This document shows positions 35,261 through 42,524 of a DNA stretch of 64,000 nucleotides, one piece after another; position 1 is the first letter of the stretch; the number at the start of each line of letters is the position of its first letter. The stretch lies in the NCBI GenBank assembly GCA_002425185.1, contig DILT01000010.1:124001-188000 (forward strand), written 5' to 3'. A program made the translations under genes and the position numbers. The notes below the pieces were generated by a model. The model did not search any database and had not been told where the DNA came from. It worked only from the letters and a program-made list of their open reading frames with translations. Origin of the DNA: Flammeovirgaceae bacterium UBA5585. GTDB lineage: Bacteria; Bacteroidota; Bacteroidia; Cytophagales; Cyclobacteriaceae.

Positions 35261-36750
35261 GAAATGCTTAATTCGCGAATAAACCGTTCAGCCTTTACCA
35301 GGTCATGGTGCAGAACGCGGTCCTCTTCTACAAACGGAACTCGCTGCCTAAAAGTATCCACCATCTTTTCAAGTTTGGGTGATGTTTTTGACGGCCTGCG
35401 AAAATGCAAGGCCTGTGCGGCTACGGTTAGTTCTATGGCAAGAATTGCATATAGATTATTAACAACCCGGTAAGCTTTTGTAGCAGCATTAGCGCCCATG
35501 CTAACGTGATCCTCCTGTCCATTAGAGGAAACAATGGAATCAACTGAAGCCGGTGTGCAGAGTTGTTTATTCTGGCTAACCAGTGAAGCTGCCGTATACT
35601 GCGGAATCATCATGCCGGAGTTAATACCCGGATTGGCCACGAGGTAATTGGGCAGGTCTCGCGAACCGGATATGAGCTGATAGATCCTGCGTTCCGAGAT
35701 GCTCCCCAACTCAGCCAACGCTATGGCCAGGTAATCTAGCGCCAGCGCCAGCGGTTGACCATGAAAATTTCCACCGGAGATAATCACATCTTCTTCCGGG
35801 AAAACATTGGGGTTATCGGTCACGCTGTTTACCTCGGTCAGGATGATACCGGTTACATGATCAATCGCATCGAAGCTGGCACCATGCACCTGGGGTATGC
35901 ACCGGAATGAGTAAGGGTCCTGCACATGTTTTTTCTTCTGCGAAATTAAATCGCTGCCCTCCAGCAACGCTACAATTTCGGCAGCTACTTTTACCTGACC
36001 TTTTTGCGGGCGAATAGCATGAACCTTGGCGAGGAAAGGATCAATACGGCCATCAAAAGCATCCAGCGAAAGTGCACCAATTAAATTTGCAAGCTTAATA
36101 AGCCTGTGCGCATGCAGCGTGCACCACACACCATAGGCATTCATAAACTGCGTTCCGTTTAAAAGCGCTAAGCCTTCTTTCGCTTTAAAGTGAATGGGCT
36201 CCCAATTAAACTTTTCGTTGATTTCTTTGCCGGTAAACAGTTTGCCTTGATGGTGAACCTCTCCATGCCCGATTAGCGTAAGCGCCAGGTGTGCTAAAGG
36301 TGCCAGGTCGCCCGAAGCACCCAGTGAACCCATTTCATAAATAACAGGGTAAACGTTGTGATTGAAATAGTCAGTCAACCGTTGAACGGTTTGCAACTGA
36401 ACACCTGAATATCCGTAGGATAATGATTGGATTTTAAGAAACAGCATGAGCCGGACAATCTCATCAGGAATTTCGGGCCCGGCACCACAGGCATGCGACT
36501 TCACCAAATTCTCCTGGAGTTTTTCAAGTTGATCGTGAGCGATGTAGGTATTGTACAATGAGCCAAAGCCAGTGTTGATACCATAAATGGGATGGGTGGT
36601 ATTTTTTAGTTTTTCGTCCAGGTATTCACGGCAACGGTTTATTTTTTTTGTAGCTTCTTCCGATAAGGTAATTTCAATATCACTGAATGCCAACGTGCTT
36701 AAATCATCAAGCGTGAGCTCACGGGAAGATATAGAATGGTTCTTTTTCAC
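35257..36750 (-). CDS. hutH: Histidine ammonia-lyase
   Basis: 497 residues. The self-forming MIO cofactor triad ASG is at 145-147 in LGASGDLAPLAH, and the N-terminal YGINTGFGSL and later GGNFHGQPLALALDYLA segments match HutH. It removes ammonia from histidine to give urocanate. No hutU, hutI or hutF gene is nearby. It lies 5 bases after hisS and overlaps the next secreted-protein gene by 4 bases, so histidine charging and histidine breakdown genes share a transcript here. Other aromatic lyases of the family are a lesser possibility. Confidence 0.92.
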   Translation of the reverse strand: MKKNHSISSRELTLDDLSTLAFSDIEITLSEEATKKINRCREYLDEKLKNTTHPIYGINTGFGSLYNTYIAHDQLEKLQENLVKSHACGAGPEIPDEIVRLMLFLKIQSLSYGYSGVQLQTVQRLTDYFNHNVYPVIYEMGSLGASGDLAPLAHLALTLIGHGEVHHQGKLFTGKEINEKFNWEPIHFKAKEGLALLNGTQFMNAYGVWCTLHAHRLIKLANLIGALSLDAFDGRIDPFLAKVHAIRPQKGQVKVAAEIVALLEGSDLISQKKKHVQDPYSFRCIPQVHGASFDAIDHVTGIILTEVNSVTDNPNVFPEEDVIISGGNFHGQPLALALDYLAIALAELGSISERRIYQLISGSRDLPNYLVANPGINSGMMIPQYTAASLVSQNKQLCTPASVDSIVSSNGQEDHVSMGANAATKAYRVVNNLYAILAIELTVAAQALHFRRPSKTSPKLEKMVDTFRQRVPFVEEDRVLHHDLVKAERFIRELSIS

Positions 36751-36755
36751 CTTGA

Positions 36756-38132
36756 TTAATGTGTGAGTTTATGAATGATGGTAGTGATGGTAAGTTTTTC
36801 CTGCTCTCCGCTTTCCATGTTCTTGATGGTGAGCTCTCCGCTCTTCATTTCTTCTTCACCCACTACCAGACAGAACGCGATCATTTTCTTGTTGGCATAA
36901 TCCAACTGCTTTTTAAGCTTGGATACATCCGGATAGATTTCACTGTTAATTCCGGCAGCTCGTAATTGTGTTACTAATCCTAATGCATAAGCGCGGGTTG
37001 CTTCATCAAAATGACAAACCAGAACTTTGGATGACGACAATGTTTCTTTCGGAAACAATTTCAGTTCCTCCATCGCATCGTACAGGCGATCAATACCAAA
37101 AGATATTCCTACACCCGAAAGTTGTTCTTTTGAGCCAAAGGCTTGTGTGAGGTTATCGTACCGGCCGCCACCACTCACACTGCCAATGGCCACATCGTTA
37201 ATTTTCACTTCAAAAATGCAGCCGGTGTAATAACTGAGTCCGCGCGCCAGCGCAATATCAAATTCTACGTGGTTATCATCAGCCCGATAGTGGTTGAGTA
37301 AATCAAAAACTTCTGTCAGCTCATGCACACCTTTCAAACCTGTTGTTGATGAAGCAAATGTTGTTTTTAAGGCAGTAAGCTTTTCGCGATTATTTCCCTT
37401 CGTACCGATTAATGCAAATAAGGAATCAAGTTGAGTTGACGTAAATCCTTTTTCTATTAATTCCTTGCGAACACCAGGCTCACCAATTTTATCCAGTTTA
37501 TCAATGGCCACAAACAGTTCGCCTTCGCGACCAACTGCCGCGATAACTTCAGCAATTCCATTTAATATGCCGCGATGGTTAATCTTAACCGAATACTTGT
37601 TGATGTTGAGCTTATGCATCACCTCTTTAATCATCAATATAATCTCAGCTTCACAGATCAGTGAATCAGTGCCCACCACATCGGCATCGCATTGATAAAA
37701 TTCGCGATACCGTCCTTTTTGAGGCCGGTCGGCACGCCACACGGGTTGAACCTGGTAGCGTTTAAACGGCAGGGTTATTTCGTGGCGGTTCATCACCACG
37801 TAGCGGGCAAAGGGAATAGTGAGGTCGTAGCGAAGGCCGAGTTCTGATTTTTGAGGAAGCCAAAATTTGTAAATGCTATTGAGGGCATCAATTTTTTCTC
37901 CGGAGAGTCTGGCTCTCAGACTTTTGTTAGACCTAATCTTATAAATAAGTTTACTTCCTTCTTCACCATATTTTCCTTCAAGTGTATTCAGATTTTCCAT
38001 AGCTGGGGTCTCCAGCGGCTGAAAGCCATACTTTTGGAAGATGGTGCGAATAGTGGTGAGAATAAACTGGCGCTTGGCCATTTCAGCAGGCCCGAAATCG
38101 CGTGTTCCTTTCGGTAAAGCAGGTTTTTCCAT
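36756..38132 (-). CDS. hisS: Histidyl-tRNA synthetase
   Basis: 458 residues, class II synthetase. The start KGTRDFGPAEMAKRQ, motif 2 (RPQKGRYREFYQCDADVVG), the histidine-binding ARGLSYYTGCIFEV, GGGRYDNLTQAFG and motif 3 with GVGISFGIDRLYDAM are all present, followed by the anticodon-binding domain. It charges tRNA-His. It is the first gene of a minus-strand operon with hutH and the T9SS protein. A possible -7 box TAGCTTTG (minus strand) lies at 38147-38140. Confidence 0.95.
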   Translation of the reverse strand: MEKPALPKGTRDFGPAEMAKRQFILTTIRTIFQKYGFQPLETPAMENLNTLEGKYGEEGSKLIYKIRSNKSLRARLSGEKIDALNSIYKFWLPQKSELGLRYDLTIPFARYVVMNRHEITLPFKRYQVQPVWRADRPQKGRYREFYQCDADVVGTDSLICEAEIILMIKEVMHKLNINKYSVKINHRGILNGIAEVIAAVGREGELFVAIDKLDKIGEPGVRKELIEKGFTSTQLDSLFALIGTKGNNREKLTALKTTFASSTTGLKGVHELTEVFDLLNHYRADDNHVEFDIALARGLSYYTGCIFEVKINDVAIGSVSGGGRYDNLTQAFGSKEQLSGVGISFGIDRLYDAMEELKLFPKETLSSSKVLVCHFDEATRAYALGLVTQLRAAGINSEIYPDVSKLKKQLDYANKKMIAFCLVVGEEEMKSGELTIKNMESGEQEKLTITTIIHKLTH

Positions 38133-38216
38133 ACAGGGGCAAAGCTAATACGATTGCGGAAAGCATGGGTAATTACGCTCATTTTTCAGCGAAATGAACA
38201 ATATTGCCAACCAGCT

Positions 38217-38247
38217 TTTGCCTATGTGGCAGAAAGCATTATTTTTG
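38217..38247 (+). promoter_or_regulatory. Bacteroidota-type promoter for the small basic protein
   Basis: TTTG at 38217-38220, a 19-base spacer, and TATTTTTG at 38240-38247: exact matches to both boxes. It lies 23 bases before the ATG at 38271, which rejects the longer frame from 38154. Confidence 0.7.
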
Positions 38248-38270
38248 CGCTCCTTTTAACAAGAAAAGTC

Positions 38271-38423
38271 ATGGCAGTAACCCGTTTAAAAAGAAAGAAC
38301 CGCAAGGACAAGTCGAAGGCTGCGGTAAGACGTCAGAGCTTAAAAATTCAAAATGCTAAGCCGGTCATTAAGAACGTTGATATCGAGAAAATTAAAGATG
38401 AGTTCAAGGCTAAAAAGGCCTAA
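38271..38423 (+). CDS. Small highly basic conserved protein
   Basis: 50 residues, very rich in Lys and Arg (MAVTRLKRKNRKDKSKAAV at the start), with a short acidic/basic helix at the end. It has no membrane segment or Cys. The composition is like a ribosomal or RNA-binding peptide, and I know short proteins of this pattern from Bacteroidota genomes, without a function. It has its own promoter with exact boxes and its own terminator, so it is a stand-alone, probably well expressed unit. Confidence 0.75.
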   Translation: MAVTRLKRKNRKDKSKAAVRRQSLKIQNAKPVIKNVDIEKIKDEFKAKKA

Positions 38424-38454
38424 GCCGCCTTTAAGCTTTAACACTACGATATTC

Positions 38455-38488
38455 AAAAGCCCTTGCTCATGATTGAGTGAGGGCTTTT
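38455..38488 (+). terminator. Terminator after the small basic protein
   Basis: A 15-bp stem AAAAGCCCTTGCTCA / TGAGTGAGGGCTTTT, complete with two G-T pairs, a 4-base loop, and a T-rich tail (TATTTTTT). Confidence 0.82.
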
Positions 38489-38558
38489 ATTTTTTAACCT
38501 ATGGCTTGCCGACAGATTGCATTTCTTAGTTTCTTGCAGACCTTAAAACTACTATTCT

Positions 38559-39335
38559 ATGGCCCATTTGAATCTTGTTTGCTGGAATGTAAATGGCATC
38601 CGTTCGATAATTAAAAAGGATTTTTTAAAAGACGTAAAAGCCATGGCGCCCGATATGCTATGCCTTCAGGAAACCAAAGCTTCCGTGGAGGATGTGAAAT
38701 CTGTATTGGAACTCATGCCCGAGTACAAAGGCTATATCAATTCATCCAAAGCGCGTCAGGGTTACTCCGGCACGGCCATCTTAACCAAACATGAACCAAT
38801 ATCTGTTACCTATGATATGGCTATTGAAGAACACGACCAGGAGGGCAGGGTAGTTACGGCTGAATTTGAGTCATTTTTTCTGATAACAGTCTATACACCA
38901 AACGCAGGAGAAGGATTAAAAAGATTGGACTACCGCTCAAAATGGGATGAGGCATTCCGGAATTATGTGTCGGGGTTAAACCGCAGAAAGCCCGTGATTG
39001 TTTGTGGCGATCTGAATGTGGCGCACCAACCGATTGATATTGCGCGGGCAAAAGATAACTACAACAAATCGGCCGGCTATACCCAAATTGAAATTGATGG
39101 CTTTCAAAAATTATTGAATGCCGGGTTTATTGATACCTTCCGCCATTTTCATCCGGATGAGGTAAAGTATACCTATTGGAACTACATGTTCAATGCCCGC
39201 GCACGAAACGTGGGATGGAGAATTGACTATTTCCTGGCCAGTAAATCGTTGTTGGATAAAATTAAATCAGCAACAATATACAATGAGTACTACGGGTCCG
39301 ATCACTGTCCGGTGGGGTTAGAAATTGCATTTTAG
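38559..39335 (+). CDS. xth: Exodeoxyribonuclease III
   Basis: 258 residues of the ExoIII/AP-endonuclease fold: LVCWNVNGIRSI start, metal-binding Glu in CLQETKAS, active-site VYTPNAGEGLKRLDYR, CGDLNVAHQPIDIA, and the C-terminal GSDHCPVGLE with the catalytic Asp-His. It cuts DNA at abasic sites and degrades 3' ends in base-excision repair. This is the shorter, more ExoA/APE1-like branch. It is transcribed alone. Confidence 0.94.
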   Translation: MAHLNLVCWNVNGIRSIIKKDFLKDVKAMAPDMLCLQETKASVEDVKSVLELMPEYKGYINSSKARQGYSGTAILTKHEPISVTYDMAIEEHDQEGRVVTAEFESFFLITVYTPNAGEGLKRLDYRSKWDEAFRNYVSGLNRRKPVIVCGDLNVAHQPIDIARAKDNYNKSAGYTQIEIDGFQKLLNAGFIDTFRHFHPDEVKYTYWNYMFNARARNVGWRIDYFLASKSLLDKIKSATIYNEYYGSDHCPVGLEIAF

Positions 39336-39344
39336 GTGTAAATT

Positions 39345-39381
39345 TAAAGTTGACATTATGTCAACTTTATCAGTACATTTG
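39345..39381 (+). promoter_or_regulatory. Promoter and palindromic operator of higBA
   Basis: A perfect inverted repeat of two 12-base arms (TAAAGTTGACAT / ATGTCAACTTTA) around one base, 39345-39369. The TTG within its left arm (39350-39352) lies 21 bases before TACATTTG at 39374-39381, an exact -7 box. The ATG at 39390 is only 8 bases after the box, so the mRNA would be nearly leaderless. A HigA dimer on the palindrome would cover the promoter. Confidence 0.75.
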
Positions 39382-39389
39382 CATTCCTA

Positions 39390-39683
39390 ATGAGAATAAT
39401 TGCTAAGAGGACTTTACGGGAATATTGGGAAAACCACGCAAATTGTAGAAGGGAATTAGAAGAGTGGTATGGAATCGCTTGTAGGGCAGATTGGTCTTCG
39501 CCAAGAGACATTAAGCAAACCTTTCCAAAGGCAAGCATTGTTGGAAGCAATAGGGTGGTTTTTGATATTGTTGGTGGAAATTTTAGACTAGTTGTAAAGT
39601 TTGCGTACAGAATGAGAATAGGGTATATACGATTTATTGGAACCCACAAAGAGTACGATAAAATTGATGTTGAGGAGATATGA
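39390..39683 (+). CDS. HigB-family toxin (RelE-like mRNA interferase)
   Basis: 97 residues. Pattern of the HigB_toxin family: an early RIIAKRTLREYWENH helix, then WSSPRDIKQTFPKAS, NRVVFDIVGGNFRLVVKF and the C-terminal IGYIRFIGTHKEYDKID, with Arg, His and Tyr in positions used for mRNA cleavage on the ribosome. It is the first gene of a toxin-first pair, typical of HigBA, and overlaps the antitoxin by 4 bases. The pair is more AT-rich than its neighbours. The toxin is intact, unlike the one after mutS2. Confidence 0.9.
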   Translation: MRIIAKRTLREYWENHANCRRELEEWYGIACRADWSSPRDIKQTFPKASIVGSNRVVFDIVGGNFRLVVKFAYRMRIGYIRFIGTHKEYDKIDVEEI

Positions 39684-40051
39684 AAACAGAAGAAATACGT
39701 GCGATTCGTTCGAAGAAACAATACGAGGAGTTTCTTGATAAGATTGATTTATTGATGGAAGAGGACCCCTCGCCTAATTCTGCGAATGGACGACTGCTAG
39801 AAACGCTAACAATTCTTGTAGAAGATTATGAGACAAAGCAGGGATGGGATTTACCGTCACCAGGAAATCCGGTAGAAATTATTAAAATAAGAATGGATAA
39901 TCTTGGATTAAAACAGTCGGATCTTATACCGGCCATTGGCGATAAAACTGTAGTATCAAGAATATTGAAAGGTTCCAGGAAATTAACATATTCGATGATT
40001 GCGCCCTTAAGTAGATTGCTTCGTGTGCCCCCGGAATTATTATTGGAATAG
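39680..40051 (+). CDS. HigA-family antitoxin with helix-turn-helix
   Basis: 123 residues. An acidic helical N-terminal half (EEDPSPNSANGRLLETLTILVEDYE shortened here: NSANGRLLETLTILV) for toxin binding is followed by a C-terminal helix-turn-helix with MDNLGLKQSDLIPAIGDKTVVSR, the HigA/Xre pattern. It should bind HigB and repress the operon through the palindrome at 39345-39369. Overlap with higB is ATGA-type. Confidence 0.88.
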   Translation: MKTEEIRAIRSKKQYEEFLDKIDLLMEEDPSPNSANGRLLETLTILVEDYETKQGWDLPSPGNPVEIIKIRMDNLGLKQSDLIPAIGDKTVVSRILKGSRKLTYSMIAPLSRLLRVPPELLLE

Positions 40052-40103
40052 AACCAATCTGACTAACATCAGATATTTGTATTCTTGGGTCAACGCTGGA
40101 CAC

Positions 40104-40376
40104 TTAATTCAGAAAGTACAGCACAAGAACAGTCACTGAAAGCAACTGAAAAAGCTTTTGTACCCTCCGGTCCGCTTTAAAGGCCGACCAGCCTGTGGCA
40201 AGGCTAATCGTTAGAAAGAAGGCAAAATCCATAAAGAACCGTAAGGATGTTTGATCATGCCAGGAACCAAACGGAATTTGGAAGTTTAATTCCAGTGATG
40301 CGAATTGAGCAAGAGAAAACATAGCAATAAGAAAGTGAAGAACCGCACAGCCTATACCGATGTGTTTTGCTTGCAT
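40104..40376 (-). CDS. Small membrane protein of unknown function
   Basis: 90 residues with three likely membrane segments (about 6-26, 44-64, 72-89) and a short basic loop (FKADRRVQK) between the second and third. No family recognised. Its ATG shares one base with the murA stop (TGATG), so it is translationally coupled to murA. Function cannot be inferred from the sequence. Confidence 0.6.
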   Translation of the reverse strand: MQAKHIGIGCAVLHFLIAMFSLAQFASLELNFQIPFGSWHDQTSLRFFMDFAFFLTISLATGWSAFKADRRVQKLFQLLSVTVLVLYFLN

Positions 40377-41683
40377 CAGTTTATGCGTTCAATTTCAGCG
40401 CCTAAGGACTTCAACCGTCCATCAATATTTTGATAGCCCCGGTCAATCTGGTCGATACTGGAAATTTCACTAACGCCATTGGCAGATAGTGCTGCAATCA
40501 GCAAGGCAACCCCGGCACGGATATCGGGTGAAGCCATTTTAATTCCCCGCAACGAATGTTTGCGATCTAATCCGATAACCGTAGCACGGTGTGGGTCATT
40601 CAAAATAATCTGTGCGCCCATATCGATCAGTTTATCTACAAAGAAAAGCCTGCTTTCAAACATCTTTTGGTGAATGAGCACTGTGCCTTTGGCTTGTGTG
40701 GCCACCACTAAAACAATACTGATCAAATCGGGTGTAAAGCCCGGCCAGGGGGCATCGGCAACGGTAAGTATTGAACCGTCAATGAAGGTTTCAATCTCGT
40801 AATGTGTTTGAGCGGGTATATGGATGTCATCACCCCTGAACTCCATTTTAATGCCCAGCTTTTTAAAAACATCCGGAATCATGCCCAGCATATCGATGCG
40901 GCAATTCTTAATGGTGATCTCCGATTGTGTCATGGCGGCCAACCCAATGAAGCTACCAATCTCAATCATATCGGGCAGCAGGGAGTGTTCGGTGCCGTTT
41001 AGTTTTTCCACTCCTTCAATGGAGATGAGGTTGGAGCCGATGCCGCTGATTTTCGCGCCCATACGGTTTAGCATCAGACAAAGTTGCTGCAGGTAGGGTT
41101 CGCACGCGGCATTAAAAATCGTTGTTGTGCCTTTTGCCAATGCAGCCGCCATAACAATGTTAGCTGTTCCGGTAACGGAAGCTTCATCCAGCAGCATGTA
41201 CGTGCCCTTCAGGTGGCTGGCGTCAATGTGAAATAATTGATCGTTCGATTCGAAATTAAATTCGGCTCCAAGTTTTTGAAATCCGATAAAGTGTGTGTCC
41301 AATCTTCTTCTCCCGATTTTATCGCCACCGGGTTTGGGAATGTTAGCCTTTCCGTAACGTGCCAATATCGGACCGAGCAGCATAACCGAGCCACGCAGGG
41401 CTGCTGCCTTGGTACGGTAGGCATCCGTCTCTAAAAATTCTGTATGGATTGTTTTGGCCGTAAAGCGATACGAACCGGTGCTAAGTTTTTCAACCTGGCA
41501 ACCCAGGTCGCCCACTAACTCTATCAGTTTGTTTACATCACGGATGTCGGGAATGTTGTGGATGGTGACCGGCTGATCGGTGAGGAGCACGGCACAAATA
41601 ATTTGAAGTGCTTCGTTCTTCGCGCCTTGTGGCGTTATCTCACCCTTCAGTTTTTTTCCGCCCTTAATTCGGAATATACTCAT
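40376..41683 (-). CDS. murA: UDP-N-acetylglucosamine 1-carboxyvinyltransferase MurA
   Basis: 435 residues from ATG 41683 (MSIFRIKGGKKLKGEI); the frame from 41698 adds five residues. EPT-synthase fold with QGAKNEALQIIC, ASVTGTANIVMAAALAKG and the C-terminal DRGYQNIDGRLKSLGA. MurA adds enolpyruvate from PEP to UDP-GlcNAc, the first committed step of peptidoglycan. In the mobile loop, where E. coli has Cys115, this protein has Asp121 (KPGGDKIGRRRLD; codon 41321-41323). Cys is the target of fosfomycin, and Asp variants are known to be active but insensitive. The gene lies after DUF4290 and before a small membrane protein. Confidence 0.94.
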   Translation of the reverse strand: MSIFRIKGGKKLKGEITPQGAKNEALQIICAVLLTDQPVTIHNIPDIRDVNKLIELVGDLGCQVEKLSTGSYRFTAKTIHTEFLETDAYRTKAAALRGSVMLLGPILARYGKANIPKPGGDKIGRRRLDTHFIGFQKLGAEFNFESNDQLFHIDASHLKGTYMLLDEASVTGTANIVMAAALAKGTTTIFNAACEPYLQQLCLMLNRMGAKISGIGSNLISIEGVEKLNGTEHSLLPDMIEIGSFIGLAAMTQSEITIKNCRIDMLGMIPDVFKKLGIKMEFRGDDIHIPAQTHYEIETFIDGSILTVADAPWPGFTPDLISIVLVVATQAKGTVLIHQKMFESRLFFVDKLIDMGAQIILNDPHRATVIGLDRKHSLRGIKMASPDIRAGVALLIAALSANGVSEISSIDQIDRGYQNIDGRLKSLGAEIERIN

Positions 41684-41688
41684 GTAGT

Positions 41689-41788
41689 CAATTAACAATT
41701 AGTAGCTAAACAATTAACAATATTAAATATTTTCGATGGCTTTCCACCACATCCAAATTACGAATTGTTAACTGTTAATTGTTAATTG
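41689..41788. repeat. Spaced inverted repeat upstream of murA
   Basis: CAATTAACAATTA at 41689-41701 is the exact complement of TAATTGTTAATTG at 41776-41788. A partial extra copy lies at 41711-41721. The arms are AT-rich and could form a long hairpin in the DUF4290-murA spacer. No U-run follows the right arm, so it is not an ordinary terminator. Confidence 0.6.
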
Positions 41789-41790
41789 AA

Positions 41791-42477
41791 TTAGTCCCTG
41801 CGTCTGCGATTTTTATTCTTATTGAAGGGTTTTTGGTGGCGGTGTTTGCCACTTGCTCCGTTGTTACGGTCGCGTTCACGTTCACCTTGCACCGGCTGTA
41901 ATTTTTTCTTTTCACGGTACAGCATCTCGAACAGGTTTTCTTCACGCACCTTATCAATATTCAGGGTGAGTTTTCCTTCCGACATAATTTTGATGTCATT
42001 CAGTATTACGGAGTCATCCAGGGTTTCTTTATTCCATGCTCCGAAGAATGTTTTCATCAGCTTACCCAGGTAGATAATGGCTTCCTCCCGTTCGGCCGGA
42101 TCTTCTTTTTTCATGGCCTCTTTTACCAGCTTTTCAATGTTTTTTCCGTAGTGCTTAAACCGAACCTTGCTTTGCGGATAGTCTACTTTCATAGGCTTTT
42201 TGAAAAGCACTTCCGGTTCAGGCACCGGGTATGGATTATTGATGTCCAGGTTAAAGTCGGCTATGATGTACAGGTCATCCCACAAACGCTGTGGGTTTTC
42301 CGGTTGGTCTTTTAAGCTTGGGGTTAACTGTTTAATAAGTTCAATCAGCGTGGCGGCCAATTCGGTGCGTTTATCTTTATCGGGTACGCTACGAATGTAT
42401 TCTACTAATTTCTGAACATTACGACCGTATTCTTTTAAAATGATGTCTGGTCTTGCGGTGTTGTATTCGCCTATCAT
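41791..42477 (-). CDS. DUF4290 domain protein
   Basis: 228 residues. The DUF4290 pattern starts at EYNTARPDIILKEYGRNVQKLVEYI and continues with helical stretches (SLKDQPENPQRLWDDL, VRFKHYGKNIEKLV). The last ~35 residues are very basic and disordered (Arg, Lys, Asn, Gly), which suggests RNA binding. The family is confined to Bacteroidota and has no known function. It lies between uvrD and murA on the same strand, 47 bases after uvrD. Confidence 0.85.
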   Translation of the reverse strand: MIGEYNTARPDIILKEYGRNVQKLVEYIRSVPDKDKRTELAATLIELIKQLTPSLKDQPENPQRLWDDLYIIADFNLDINNPYPVPEPEVLFKKPMKVDYPQSKVRFKHYGKNIEKLVKEAMKKEDPAEREEAIIYLGKLMKTFFGAWNKETLDDSVILNDIKIMSEGKLTLNIDKVREENLFEMLYREKKKLQPVQGERERDRNNGASGKHRHQKPFNKNKNRRRRD

Positions 42478-42524
42478 GTAATTGGATTTAACTATGCAGA
42501 ACCTTTAAAATCGACTATTCTGCT

